The translations under genes were made by a program, and so were the position numbers. A stretch of DNA of 64,000 bases from an uncultured Anaerococcus sp. (GTDB taxonomy: Bacteria > Bacillota > Clostridia > Tissierellales > Peptoniphilaceae), in assembly GCA_943914475.1 (NCBI GenBank), contig CALUCE010000002.1:124001-188000 (forward strand), in the 5' to 3' direction. Under the pieces are notes generated by a model. The model searched no databases. It had not been told where the DNA came from and saw only the letters and a list, made by a program, of their open reading frames with translations. Position 1 is the stretch's first letter, and each line of letters opens with the position of its first letter. Shown here in pieces: positions 45,110-54,529 of the stretch.

Positions 45110-45128
45110 TGGGACATCTTTTGTCCCA
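45110..45128. promoter_or_regulatory. Inverted-repeat operator before the rpiR gene
   Basis: TGGGAC, seven bases, GTCCCA, perfect six-base arms, about 45 bases before the rpiR start. The GC-rich arms stand out in AT-rich DNA. Position suggests autoregulation. Confidence 0.6.
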
Positions 45129-45213
45129 TCACTTTAAGAGTTTATATTAACAATTATATTCCTTTAACTTTATCCTGCAAAATACTTTGCCAAATCTTTG
45201 TAATCTTTTTAAA

Positions 45214-45256
45214 GTAAAAAAATAGAAAGCCAAACTTATAAATTCAACTTTCTACA
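45214..45256 (-). terminator. Terminator of argG-argH
   Basis: Leftward: TAGAAAG, long loop, CTTTCTA, TTTTTTT. It begins ten bases after the argH stop. Confidence 0.75.
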
Positions 45257-45265
45257 AAAAATTCT

Positions 45266-46633
45266 TTAGATTTTTTCTTTTACATAGGCTATTTGCCTTT
45301 GGACTTCTTCTTTCGCTGGACCGCCTTGGGATTCTCTTTTTTCTACTATGGTTTTAAGGTCAATGGCCTGGTAGATATCTTCCTCAAAGATATCAGCTTC
45401 TTTTTTATATATATCAATGCTTAATTCTTCTAGAGTTTTTCCTTGGTCCATAGCAATTTTTACAAGTCTTGCAGCTTTATGGTGGGCATCCCTAAAGGCA
45501 GTCCCCTTGTTAACAAGATAGTCTGCTATATCTGTAGCATTTAGGTAGCCTTCCTTGCAGGCTTTTAGCATCTTTTCCTTGTTAACCTTGAGTGTATCCA
45601 TTTGCCCAGCCATTACTTGAAGACATATTTTGATATTATCGATAGAATCAAAAATCGACTCCTTGTCTTCTTGCAAGTCCTTAGAATAAGCTAGGGGAAG
45701 GCCTTTTACCATGGCGAAAGATTGGTTCATGTTTCCTATAAGTCTTCCTGCCTTTGACCTAACAAGCTCAGCCATATCTGGATTTTTCTTTTGGGGCATG
45801 ATAGAAGATCCAGTGGAGAACATATCATCTATCCTCACAAAAGAATAGGGTTGTGAGGACCAGATGATAAGCTCTTCTGCAAGTCTTGAAAGGTGGATGG
45901 AAATTATAGTAAGGACAGACTGCATTTCCAAAACATAATCCCTATCACTTACTGCATCCATGGAATTTTCCATAATAGAGTCAAAGCCTAAATCTTCTTT
46001 TACCATTTCCCTATCTATGGGATAGGTTGTTCCTGCAAGAGCACAAGCACCAAGGGGAAGTTCATTCATCCTCTTTTTAAAGTCCTTGAGTCTATCAAGA
46101 TCCCTTAGAGCCATCATGGCATAGGCCATAAGGTGGTGGGCAAAGGTGACTGGTTGGGCGGCTTGGAGATGGGTGTAGCCTGGCATGATAGTTTCCAGAT
46201 TTTCCTCCGCTTTTTTAAGAAGAACTTCTATATAATCTTTTAGAAGCTTTTCTATCTCTTCACTTTGACCCCTTAGAAAAAGTCTTAAGTCGGTAGTTAC
46301 CTGGTCATTTCTGGACCTTGCAGTGTGCATTTTTTTGCCCAAATCTCCAATATCTTTTATTAGCTCATTTTCAACAAAGCTATGGACATCCTCAGCTTTA
46401 AGGTCTACCAGGATTTTATTATTTATAAGCTTATCCTTAATAGTTTCAAGACCCTTTATTATTTCATCAGGTTCTTTTTTGTTAAGAATTTCTACATTTC
46501 CTAGCATCTTTACATGGGCGATTGACCCATCTATATCGTCAAAAACTAGTCTCTGGTCAATTTTAATGGAAGAGTTAAATTCCTCAGCCTTTTCATTTAA
46601 CTGGCCAGAAAGCATGCCACTCCATAATTTCAT
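45266..46633 (-). CDS. argH: Argininosuccinate lyase
   Basis: The last step of arginine synthesis: argininosuccinate to arginine and fumarate. 455 residues, full length. The fumarase/ASL signature GSSIMPQKKNPDMAELVR is at about 280, with TARSRNDQVTTDLRLFLR near 105 and MPGYTHLQAAQP near 155. It follows argG without a gap and is under the same T-box leader. The rest of the pathway is not in the window, so the cell may use this pair with citrulline from elsewhere. Confidence 0.97.
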   Translation of the reverse strand: MKLWSGMLSGQLNEKAEEFNSSIKIDQRLVFDDIDGSIAHVKMLGNVEILNKKEPDEIIKGLETIKDKLINNKILVDLKAEDVHSFVENELIKDIGDLGKKMHTARSRNDQVTTDLRLFLRGQSEEIEKLLKDYIEVLLKKAEENLETIMPGYTHLQAAQPVTFAHHLMAYAMMALRDLDRLKDFKKRMNELPLGACALAGTTYPIDREMVKEDLGFDSIMENSMDAVSDRDYVLEMQSVLTIISIHLSRLAEELIIWSSQPYSFVRIDDMFSTGSSIMPQKKNPDMAELVRSKAGRLIGNMNQSFAMVKGLPLAYSKDLQEDKESIFDSIDNIKICLQVMAGQMDTLKVNKEKMLKACKEGYLNATDIADYLVNKGTAFRDAHHKAARLVKIAMDQGKTLEELSIDIYKKEADIFEEDIYQAIDLKTIVEKRESQGGPAKEEVQRQIAYVKEKI

Positions 46634-47866
46634 CTATATAATATCCTTTGTTGCTTGGGCATAGATTTTTGATGATAGACCAAACAAGTTGATAAATCCT
46701 GTGGCATCTCCTTGGTTGTATACATCATCTTCTTCAAAGGTTGCATAGTCTTCTTGGTAAAGTGAATTTTCTGCAAAGATACCATATACTTGCTTATTGC
46801 CCTTATAAAGTTTTATCTTAACGCTTCCTGTCACATTCTCTTGGGTAACATCGATAAAGACATCCATGGCCTTCTTTAGTGGAGTCATCCATTTTCCAGA
46901 ATATATTAAATTAGCATAGTCAAGAGCCATTTTTTGCTTATATTGAAGAGCATCTGGATGCATGGTAACTGATTCTAGTTTTTCATGAGCAAAGTATAGA
47001 ATTTCTGCTGCAGGATTTTCATATAGACCCCTAGATTTCATACCACATTTTCTGCTTTCAACTATATCATCTATACCAACACCATTTTCTCCACCAATCT
47101 TATTTAGAGCCTTTACCATGGCAACTCCGTCCATCTTTTCTCCATTTAAGCTTGTAGGTACTCCCTTTTCAAAGTAAATTTCTATAGTATCTCCCTCATC
47201 CTTAGCTTTTTCAGGTGGTGTTAGCCAGTGAAGACATTTATCATAGTCTGCTGGGTTTTCTGGATTTTCAAGGTCCAAACCTTCATGGGAAATGTGCCAG
47301 AGGTTCTCATCCATAGAATAATCTGTTTCCTTTTCATTATCAAGTTTTATATTGTGGGCTTTGGCATAGGCTTCTTCTTCTGAACGACTCTTGATATCCC
47401 AGAATCTCCATGGAGCAAGAACCTTAATTTCTGGAGCAAGACTCATAATACCTAGTTCAAAACGTATTTGGTCATTACCCTTACCTGTACAGCCGTGAAC
47501 TATCAAATCTGCTCCTTCTTTTTTGGCAACATCAACCAAAACCTTGGCTATTAGTGGTCTAGCTATAGCTGTTCCCAAAAGATAGGTATTTTCATATTTG
47601 GCATTGGCCTTAACTATTTTAAAGGCATAGTCTTCTATAAATTCTTTTTCTACATTTACATTATAAAATTTACTAGCACCAGACTTAAGAGCCTTTGCTT
47701 CCAAGGCATCAGGATCTTCTATCTGACCTAGGTCTACCGAAACACAAATAATATCCTTGGCCCCATTTTCCTTTAGCCAAGTTACTATTACAGATGTATC
47801 TAGTCCACCTGAATACGCCAAAACTACCTTCTTTGCTTCTTTTAAAACTTCATATTCTTTTTGCAT
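46634..47866 (-). CDS. argG: Argininosuccinate synthase
   Basis: Joins citrulline and aspartate with ATP. About 410 residues from ATG 47866, which follows AAGGAGATAAGAACA; the ORF extends to 47887 without benefit. ATP-site motif VVLAYSGGLDTSVIV is at the N-terminus, with GCTGKGNDQIRFE near 120 and SRKCGMKSRGLYENPAAEIL near 265. First gene of argGH, about 70 bases behind the T-box terminator. Confidence 0.97.
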   Translation of the reverse strand: MQKEYEVLKEAKKVVLAYSGGLDTSVIVTWLKENGAKDIICVSVDLGQIEDPDALEAKALKSGASKFYNVNVEKEFIEDYAFKIVKANAKYENTYLLGTAIARPLIAKVLVDVAKKEGADLIVHGCTGKGNDQIRFELGIMSLAPEIKVLAPWRFWDIKSRSEEEAYAKAHNIKLDNEKETDYSMDENLWHISHEGLDLENPENPADYDKCLHWLTPPEKAKDEGDTIEIYFEKGVPTSLNGEKMDGVAMVKALNKIGGENGVGIDDIVESRKCGMKSRGLYENPAAEILYFAHEKLESVTMHPDALQYKQKMALDYANLIYSGKWMTPLKKAMDVFIDVTQENVTGSVKIKLYKGNKQVYGIFAENSLYQEDYATFEEDDVYNQGDATGFINLFGLSSKIYAQATKDII

Positions 47867-47935
47867 TGTTCTTATCTCCTTCATCAATTATTTTTCAATC
47901 AAAACCGCCAATCATACACTGACAAAAGATGATAA

Positions 47936-48207
47936 TAAAAAAGAGTCCTCATCCCACTAGGGACGAAGACTCGTGATACCACCCATATTTATCTATTCCT
48001 CACGGAATAGACCTTGTCAAGTACAAACATACTCTAACTCTATAACGGGAGTTCCCGTTTAGGTCTCCTTGTATCGACCTAACTGCTCAGAGGTTCTTTT
48101 CTATGATTTTCCACTTGTCCACTTCCACCAACCAGGACTCGCTGTCAGCTTTCAACCATGTACTCTTCTCTTCCATGCATTTTTACTAAGAATATAACTT
48201 TTTGATT
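47936..48207 (-). ncRNA. T-box riboswitch controlling argG-argH
   Basis: The leader between promoter and argG has the T-box core GGGTGGTATCACG (47972-47985 region, antiterminator bulge that pairs with tRNA acceptor ends). It overlaps a strong terminator: GAGTCTTCGTCCC, TAGT, GGGATGAGGACTC, TTTTTT (47936-47972). Upstream, a long stem I begins with the AGAGTA motif near 48170. Genes downstream argue for tRNA-Arg. I could not assign the specifier codon with confidence. Uncharged tRNA should open the operon. Confidence 0.9.
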
Positions 48208-48213
48208 AAGGTC

Positions 48214-48242
48214 ATTATATATACACTTAAGTGAAATGTCAA
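48214..48242 (-). promoter_or_regulatory. Promoter of the arg T-box operon
   Basis: Minus strand: TTGACA (48237-48242), 17 bases, TATAAT (48214-48219), a perfect consensus. Transcription should begin near 48207, giving a leader of about 340 bases. Confidence 0.85.
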
Positions 48243-48351
48243 ATATTTTTGTTAAAAATAAATTATTTTTAATATTTTCCCAAGAAAAATCCTAGGTTTT
48301 TTCTTGAAATATCAAACTTTGCACATAAAAAAATATTTTAAAGAATTTTTT

Positions 48352-48392
48352 TAAAAAAAGACCGGCAAAGTTTTTACTTCTTTGCCAGTCTC
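48352..48392 (-). terminator. Terminator of the MurNAc operon
   Basis: Leftward: GACTGGCAAAG, loop AAGTAAAAA, CTTTGCCGGTC, TTTTTTT. It lies just after the murP stop codon. Confidence 0.9.
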
Positions 48393-48400
48393 TATAATTA

Positions 48401-49852
48401 TTATTTAAATTCAAACTTGTTACTATTATCCAAGGCTTCACCTCTTACATATTTTTCGTCTATACCAAACAAATATGTGAATACGAAACCTCCTATATAG
48501 GCAGCTATCAAACCTAGTACATAGCCTAACCACCTATTTTCATAGATCAATGGTATAAGGGCTAGTCCTGATGGGCCTATAGCTGTGGCACCAATTTGAC
48601 CTATTAGGCCTATTACTGCACCACCAACTCCTCCACCTAGACAAGCTGTGATAAAGGTCTTGCCCATTGGTAGGGTCAAGGCGTAGATTAATGGTTCTCC
48701 TATACCTAGAATTCCTACTGGCAATCCACCCTTGGCTATGGTTGTAAGTTGTTTATTTTTTCTACATTTTACAAGTACTGCTATGGCTGCTCCAACTTGT
48801 CCAGCTCCTGCCATGGCAAGAATTGGCAATAGGTAGGTTGCTCCTTGTTTTTCTATCATGGCTACATGGATTGGGGTTAGTATTTGGTGAAGTCCCAGCA
48901 TAACCATTGGCAAGAAAATAGCTCCTAGGATAAAGCCTGATATAGCTCCTCCTATATTTATTACTCCGTCTATAAAGCCAATCAAGGCATTGGAGATTAA
49001 ACCTGCAAGAGGCATTATTATAAACATAGTTAAAAGTCCAGTTACTAACAAGGATAGCATAGGTACCAAGATAATATCTAAGCTATCTGGTATTATTTTG
49101 TGGAAAGAATTTTCAACCTTTGATAGAATCCAAACCGCTATCAAAACTCCTATAACTCCACCTTGTCCTGGTGAAAGAGGAGTTTTTAAGAAAATATTAT
49201 TGATAGGCGCATCTGGGTTCATGCCTGTAAGGTAGACCATACCTGCTACAACTCCACCTAGGCCTTGGTTGGCTCCCATTACCTTGGCGGCATTTATACC
49301 GATAAAGATGTTAAGGTAGGCATAGAGACCACTTTTCATTACATTTAAAATCTGAATAAGAGTATTTACCCCATCTCCGGTCAAGGAACCAGCTGTTACC
49401 ATGTTGGAAAGTACAGATGATATACCTCCTATAAGACCAGCTCCAACAAAGGCTGGAATCAAAGGAACAAAGATAGAAGCAACAGTAGCTGTAAATTGTT
49501 TAAAAGCGCTAGGCTTTTGCATAGACTTATAGGCTTCTTTGTTTTCCTTAGTCCTTCTTTCTAAATCGTCCTTAGAAACTTCTTCATTTGTTTGGGTAGA
49601 AAACTTTGCATTTGCAAGACTTGACATTTCTTTGGCTACTTTTTCACTCTTGCCAGGACCCAAGACTACTTGGATTTGGTCGCCTTCAACCAGTCCCATA
49701 ACTCCTTCACGGGACCTAATTACATCAAAGTTGACCTTGCCTTGGTCTTTTACCCTGACCCTAACTCTGGTCATACAGTTGATAACTTCGATGATATTTT
49801 CTCCACCACCAAAGTCATCTATCAATAACTTTGCCAATTCATTATTAGTCAT
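48401..49852 (-). CDS. murP: PTS EIIBC, N-acetylmuramic acid type
   Basis: 483 residues. EIIB comes first (phosphorylated Cys in VINCMTRVRVRVKD), then a linker and EIIC with about ten membrane helices (FVPLIPAFVGAGLIGGISSV, GLHQILTPIHVAMIE, LPVGILGIGEPLIYALTLP). This B-C order is that of MurP and sucrose/trehalose permeases. It overlaps murQ by eight bases and lies after mupG-murQ, so MurNAc or MurNAc-GlcNAc is the likely cargo. There is no EIIA domain. Confidence 0.88.
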   Translation of the reverse strand: MTNNELAKLLIDDFGGGENIIEVINCMTRVRVRVKDQGKVNFDVIRSREGVMGLVEGDQIQVVLGPGKSEKVAKEMSSLANAKFSTQTNEEVSKDDLERRTKENKEAYKSMQKPSAFKQFTATVASIFVPLIPAFVGAGLIGGISSVLSNMVTAGSLTGDGVNTLIQILNVMKSGLYAYLNIFIGINAAKVMGANQGLGGVVAGMVYLTGMNPDAPINNIFLKTPLSPGQGGVIGVLIAVWILSKVENSFHKIIPDSLDIILVPMLSLLVTGLLTMFIIMPLAGLISNALIGFIDGVINIGGAISGFILGAIFLPMVMLGLHQILTPIHVAMIEKQGATYLLPILAMAGAGQVGAAIAVLVKCRKNKQLTTIAKGGLPVGILGIGEPLIYALTLPMGKTFITACLGGGVGGAVIGLIGQIGATAIGPSGLALIPLIYENRWLGYVLGLIAAYIGGFVFTYLFGIDEKYVRGEALDNSNKFEFK

Positions 49853-50729
49853 TTACAAGCTCCTTTCTAATAAATCCATTATTTTTTTCCAAAATTTCTT
49901 TTGCTTGTTCAAAACTTATATTTTTTATCGCCATTAGGATGGCAGGTTTTACTTGATGGTTGGCATCTTTTAAATATTTGTAAGACTGGTCATAGTCTTT
50001 GCCACTTACTTCTGAAATTATCTTGGTCGCCCTGTCCACAAGCTTTTCATTGGTCGGCCTTAAATCAACCATAAGATTGTCGTAGACTTTTCCTAGTTTA
50101 ATCATGGCAGTGGTAGTTATCATATTTAAAACCATCTTGGTTGCAGTGCCTGCCTTCATCCTAGTTGATCCACTTAAGACTTCTGCTCCAGTATCGATTT
50201 CTATAGGATAATCCACATGTTTGGAAAGAATGGAGTTTTTGTTACAAGTTATGGATCCTGTCTTGGCTCCAAGCTCTCTTGCATAGTCCACAGCTCCTAT
50301 ACAGTAGGGAGTTCTCCCGCTTGCCGCTATGCCTATTACAAAATCATTCTTGCTAAGCCCCTCTTCTATGAGGTCATTTTTCCCTGCATCTTTTGAATCT
50401 TCAGCATTTTCTATGGGATGTCTTAGGGCATAGTCCCCTCCTGCTATAAGACCTGTTACAAGCTTGGGGTCTACAGAAAATGTTGGTACTGTTTCTGATG
50501 CATCCAAAACTCCAAGCCTACCACTGGTTCCTGCTCCCAAATAAAATAGGCGGCCACCCTTTCTAAAGACTTCTATAACTTCATCTACCAAAGCATTTAT
50601 CTGGTCCATACTTTGGTAGACCTTGTCTGCTATGGTCCTATCTTCTTCATTTATCAACCTTAAAATTTCCGATGTTTCCATCAAATCCAAATTTCTTGTC
50701 TTTGGATTTCTACTTTCTGTTGAAGACAA
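49845..50729 (-). CDS. murQ: N-acetylmuramic acid 6-phosphate etherase
   Basis: Cleaves the lactyl ether of MurNAc-6-phosphate to give GlcNAc-6-phosphate and lactate. 294 residues, a SIS-domain protein: TESRNPKTRNLD at the N-terminus, YLGAGTSGRLGVLDASE near 65, GLIAGGDYALRHPIENAED, and AEVLSGSTRMKAGTATKMVL. These are diagnostic. It overlaps mupG by 20 bases and murP by eight. NagA at 40.4-41.5 kb can take the product further. Confidence 0.97.
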   Translation of the reverse strand: MSSTESRNPKTRNLDLMETSEILRLINEEDRTIADKVYQSMDQINALVDEVIEVFRKGGRLFYLGAGTSGRLGVLDASETVPTFSVDPKLVTGLIAGGDYALRHPIENAEDSKDAGKNDLIEEGLSKNDFVIGIAASGRTPYCIGAVDYARELGAKTGSITCNKNSILSKHVDYPIEIDTGAEVLSGSTRMKAGTATKMVLNMITTTAMIKLGKVYDNLMVDLRPTNEKLVDRATKIISEVSGKDYDQSYKYLKDANHQVKPAILMAIKNISFEQAKEILEKNNGFIRKELVND

Positions 50730-51699
50730 TTTTATCAGCTCCTTCTATAAAATCTACTAGGTCTAAATAATCCCTATTAATCTTCCCAATTACATTTCTA
50801 TCCTCCAAAATTCCTAAATCAGCTCTGGCTATTTCTACTTCTCCTGCATATCTTCCTGACAAATTATTGCAAACTAATATATCTCCTCTCTGAATAAAAC
50901 TTGAAATATCTGGCTTTATATCTTTTTTGATCCTATTATTTCTAATAATATAAGGACTTATATCAGGCCTTACATCCATATGGTCAAGATCTCTATAGGC
51001 TTCTTTCAGGCTTACCGGAAGACTAATTATGTCTTTTTTGGCAAATTCTTTTATAAAAGCTTCGTCCAGACTTTCTACCGTTTCTGCAGTAAGGCAAATA
51101 TCTATGTCATTGCTTCTTTTTAAATCTACAAAACTTACATAGGGATTTTGATACCTATGGCCTTCCAAGCTAGGAAGTCCCTTAAATACAGGTCCTCTTA
51201 GGTCTTTGTTTCCTGGAACAAAGGCTGCTGTTTTCATGCCAAAAGATCTTATAAGCTCATTTTGTTTTATGAAAAATTCCCTACCAAGTCCAGATAGGTC
51301 AAGGGGATAGTAATTGTGCCAGCCTATGATATTTTCCATCCTAACTCCCCCATTCTTTAAAAAGCTTAGTTCCTTTTTGTTAACCGTAGAAGCATTAATA
51401 GCAAGTCTAGTTTTTTCACTAAGTTCTTTAATTTCTTCCACAGAAAATCCAAAGTCAAGCCTTAATATTAGACCCATGTCTCTAAGTTCAGGATGTTTTT
51501 TTAAAGTCTGGTTATTGATATCTACACAAATATCAAGGTCTAAATCCCTAGCATCTCTGTAAAGGTCCATAAAGAGTTCAAAAATTTCATCACTTGCTGG
51601 ATAATGTAGGGAAGTAAAAAAGATATCATAGTCCCTATATTTTTCTAAGTTTTTAGAGATATTATCCTTGTTTTCAAAGTAAAGTGAAAAGCCTAGCAT
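50710..51699 (-). CDS. mupG: 6-phospho-N-acetylmuramidase (DUF871 family)
   Basis: 329 residues. The N-terminal TIM-barrel part of DUF871 shows MLGFSLYFENKDNISKN, DIFFTSLHYPASDE, LRLDFGFS and NIIGWHNYYPLDLSGL; a C-terminal beta domain follows (DILVCNNLSGRYAGEVEIAR). In Staphylococcus aureus MupG splits MurNAc-6P-GlcNAc taken up by MurP, and the gene sits beside murQ and murP as here. It overlaps both neighbours, so translation is coupled. Confidence 0.9.
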   Translation of the reverse strand: MLGFSLYFENKDNISKNLEKYRDYDIFFTSLHYPASDEIFELFMDLYRDARDLDLDICVDINNQTLKKHPELRDMGLILRLDFGFSVEEIKELSEKTRLAINASTVNKKELSFLKNGGVRMENIIGWHNYYPLDLSGLGREFFIKQNELIRSFGMKTAAFVPGNKDLRGPVFKGLPSLEGHRYQNPYVSFVDLKRSNDIDICLTAETVESLDEAFIKEFAKKDIISLPVSLKEAYRDLDHMDVRPDISPYIIRNNRIKKDIKPDISSFIQRGDILVCNNLSGRYAGEVEIARADLGILEDRNVIGKINRDYLDLVDFIEGADKIVFNRK

Positions 51700-53654
51700 G
51701 ATTTTCTCTTCCCTGTTTTCTCAAGTAATGTAGCTGAACCTAGTAGGACCATAGATACAAGGCCACCAGATCCTATACCAGTTTTTGGATTATCTGATTT
51801 GTTAATTTCTTTATTTGTTTTTTCACTATTATCGTCTGTTGTTTCTTGTCCAAGATCATTATTTTCTGCATTTTGATATTTGGCTGAGATAATATCGTAG
51901 GTGTTTTTTATGGATATATAATCGTTTAGCTCGCCTTCGTTTACAAAGTCTTCTCCCTCTCTTAAAAGTCTTTCTTGGCCATCTTTTAATTCCTTGGCAA
52001 GGCCTACAATCATTTGGTCGCTATTTTCTTGTAGGGACTTATATATAAGAGTGCTTACAGCTCCATAGCCCGCTGCCATAGACTTATCGCCATAAAAGGC
52101 ATTTGGATCTTTTTTGTTATCAAGCAGTGGAGAATTCTTCTTGTTGGTTAGAAGAACCAAGACTAAGTTTTCTACTGGATCAATAACAGTTAAGGTACCT
52201 GTCCAGCCTGTATGGCCTATGGTGCTTGAACTAGCAAGGTTTGAAAAGGCCCAGCCATATCTTCCATCAGCCATTCTTCTCCAGCCCAAACCATAAGAAG
52301 GATCACTTTCCTTAGGTCCTATAAATTCATCCTGAGTTTTTTTATCCCAGAATATATAGTCCTTGTACCTGCCATTATTGAGCATGATATTGGCAAGTTT
52401 AGCAAGCTCTGTGGATGTTGAAAATAGTCCAGCATGGCCACCTACTCCACCCATAGCATAAAAGGCTTTTTCATCATGAACCTGACCTTGGATAGTATCT
52501 GTCCTTATATTGTTAAATTCAACTGCACCATCTCTAGTATTTCCATTTAGCTCTGTTGCTGCAGCATCAGATTTTGAAAATCCATTTTCCAAAGGATTAA
52601 AAAGTGTTCTGTGAAGTCCTAAAGGTTTGGCAAAATTGTCATTGAAGTATTGGTCAAGTCTTTGTCCAGTAACCTTTTCTATAATAGAACCAAGGAGCAT
52701 ATAGTCCACATCTGAATATATTGTTTTTGAACCTGGCTCGTATTGTAAAGGTGTCTTTAGGATCATCTCTATAGTCTTATCCCTATCTTGGGAATATAGG
52801 TCATTTTTGCCGTTTTTTATACTGTCATCCTTATCATATTTTTCGTTGTGGTATTGGGGATCTGCTGGAAAACCTGCTTGGTGCATAAGTATATCCCTAA
52901 TCCTTAGGTCATCTTTTCCCTTTATCAAGTCATCTTCCCTATCTTTAAATTCAGGAAAATATTTTGACACCCTATCATCCAAGTTTATCTTTTTCTCATA
53001 AACCAGCTTTTGCAAGGCATAGTTTGTTGCATACATTTTTGTATTGCTTGCCAGGTCAAAGATAGTATTCTTGTCAACAGTATCTCTTTTTTCTACAGGT
53101 ATTGGACTTCCATCCTTATAGAAATTATTTTTATAGCCATAGTTATGGTTATAGACTTCCTTGTTATCTCTGATAACTGTGATTTGACCTCCAGAGAAGT
53201 TTTCCTTAACTTCCTCATCTAAGAGAGTTTCAAGTAAATCTGTAGTCTTCTTGTCCAACTTTTTGCTAGGACTTTTTGTCTTTGTTTCCTTTGCCTTAGA
53301 CTTAATTTTTACCTTTACATCATCCTTGGCATCCAAAACATCAAAGGTATTTTTACCATCAACAATATTTTCCTTGGCCTCTTCTTCACTATCTACCTTA
53401 TTTCCATTGATATAAAAGTCAGCATTTTCTATATTTTCAACAGCAAATTCATCATCAGAATCTTTATCAAAATAGAACTTGTGAGATGTGTTGGTTATTA
53501 TAGAATCATCATATTGGTCTATATCAAGTGGCATCTCGTATTCGTAAACATCATCCTCAGTAAAAGTATCATCTTCCACATCTTCACCAGCTGCTAGCGA
53601 ATTTACGGGAAGTAAGCACATTAGAGCACTTGCCAAAATTACATATTTTTTCAT
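51693..53654 (-). CDS. Secreted serine beta-lactamase-like hydrolase with sortase-like anchor
   Basis: 653 residues. Signal peptide (MKKYVILASALMCLLPVNSL, ending AAG), an acidic N-terminal domain, then a class C beta-lactamase/PBP4-like domain: S203-x-x-K206 in LASNTKMYATN, Y313-S-D in TIYSDVDYML, and H481-T-G in IGHTGWTGT. The C-terminus has NPKTG, a hydrophobic stretch and KRKSC, like a cell-wall sorting signal. ATG 53654 follows GGGAGGAG. In the MurNAc operon it matches the place of B. subtilis YbbE/AmiE-type hydrolases, so a role in releasing muropeptides is likely. Confidence 0.85.
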   Translation of the reverse strand: MKKYVILASALMCLLPVNSLAAGEDVEDDTFTEDDVYEYEMPLDIDQYDDSIITNTSHKFYFDKDSDDEFAVENIENADFYINGNKVDSEEEAKENIVDGKNTFDVLDAKDDVKVKIKSKAKETKTKSPSKKLDKKTTDLLETLLDEEVKENFSGGQITVIRDNKEVYNHNYGYKNNFYKDGSPIPVEKRDTVDKNTIFDLASNTKMYATNYALQKLVYEKKINLDDRVSKYFPEFKDREDDLIKGKDDLRIRDILMHQAGFPADPQYHNEKYDKDDSIKNGKNDLYSQDRDKTIEMILKTPLQYEPGSKTIYSDVDYMLLGSIIEKVTGQRLDQYFNDNFAKPLGLHRTLFNPLENGFSKSDAAATELNGNTRDGAVEFNNIRTDTIQGQVHDEKAFYAMGGVGGHAGLFSTSTELAKLANIMLNNGRYKDYIFWDKKTQDEFIGPKESDPSYGLGWRRMADGRYGWAFSNLASSSTIGHTGWTGTLTVIDPVENLVLVLLTNKKNSPLLDNKKDPNAFYGDKSMAAGYGAVSTLIYKSLQENSDQMIVGLAKELKDGQERLLREGEDFVNEGELNDYISIKNTYDIISAKYQNAENNDLGQETTDDNSEKTNKEINKSDNPKTGIGSGGLVSMVLLGSATLLEKTGKRKSC

Positions 53655-53684
53655 TTCTCCTCCCTTCATATTTTTATCTTGACC

Positions 53685-54524
53685 TTACTTTAAATCGTTA
53701 GTTAAATTTTTGGATAATTTAAGATTAGCAAGAACTTCATCCATATTAGTTGAGATATAGCCATAATAAAGGATATCTGTAATCATAAGAGAGCTAAATC
53801 TTGATGAAATAGCCCCAAGCCTTATTTCTCTTTCTATCTCAGGAACCAGAAGCAAAATATCACTAAAGTTTGCAAGCTCACTTTTTTTAGTTTTTGTAAT
53901 AGAAATGACCTTGGTTTTTTTATAGTTAGCATATTTTGCCGCTGTAATTATTTCCTTGGTCCTTCCTGCATAAGATACACAAATAAGAAGATCGTCCTTT
54001 TTTATATTTGTAATATTAGTAAGATTAAAGTGGGCATCCCTTTCATAAGTCACATTCTTGCCTGATCTTTGAAGTTTATAGAGAAAATCCTCACAGACAA
54101 GGCCCGAAGATCCAACTCCAGCCAGATAAACTTTGCCAGCTTTATTTATAAGATCTACAGATTTTTCTATATCATCTTCATCAAACAAGGCATAGGTTTT
54201 TTCAGCTGCAGATAAGACATAGGACTTACTTTTTTTGATAATATCCTTAACTCCATCGCCCTTGGAAATAACTTCATCCTTTAAATCTATATCTTCATTA
54301 TCCATTGACTTAGCTATATCAAGCTTAAAATCGAAAAAGCTTTTATAACCAATCTTCTGAACAAAACGAACAATAGCAGATTGAGAAGTATCCGTAAGCT
54401 CTGCAAGTTTATTGGTATTGCAAGCTAAAACTTCCCCCATATTGTCTAAAACAAATCTTGCTATCTTTTCATCAGATGGTGTAAAGTCCCTTTTTCGTTG
54501 GTCTATTTTTATTTTAAAATCCAT
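53685..54524 (-). CDS. murR: RpiR-family regulator, MurR-like
   Basis: 279 residues: a helix-turn-helix of RpiR type (NTNKLAELTDTSQSAIVRFV, then QKIGYKSFFDFK) and a SIS domain (KVYLAGVGSSGLVCEDFLYK, DLLICVSYAGRTKEI). Within a murQ-mupG-murP operon it is probably the MurNAc-6-phosphate-responsive regulator. It starts five bases before the end of the intergenic gap after the esterase gene, so both belong to the same transcript. Confidence 0.85.
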   Translation of the reverse strand: MDFKIKIDQRKRDFTPSDEKIARFVLDNMGEVLACNTNKLAELTDTSQSAIVRFVQKIGYKSFFDFKLDIAKSMDNEDIDLKDEVISKGDGVKDIIKKSKSYVLSAAEKTYALFDEDDIEKSVDLINKAGKVYLAGVGSSGLVCEDFLYKLQRSGKNVTYERDAHFNLTNITNIKKDDLLICVSYAGRTKEIITAAKYANYKKTKVISITKTKKSELANFSDILLLVPEIEREIRLGAISSRFSSLMITDILYYGYISTNMDEVLANLKLSKNLTNDLK

Positions 54525-54529
54525 AACGC

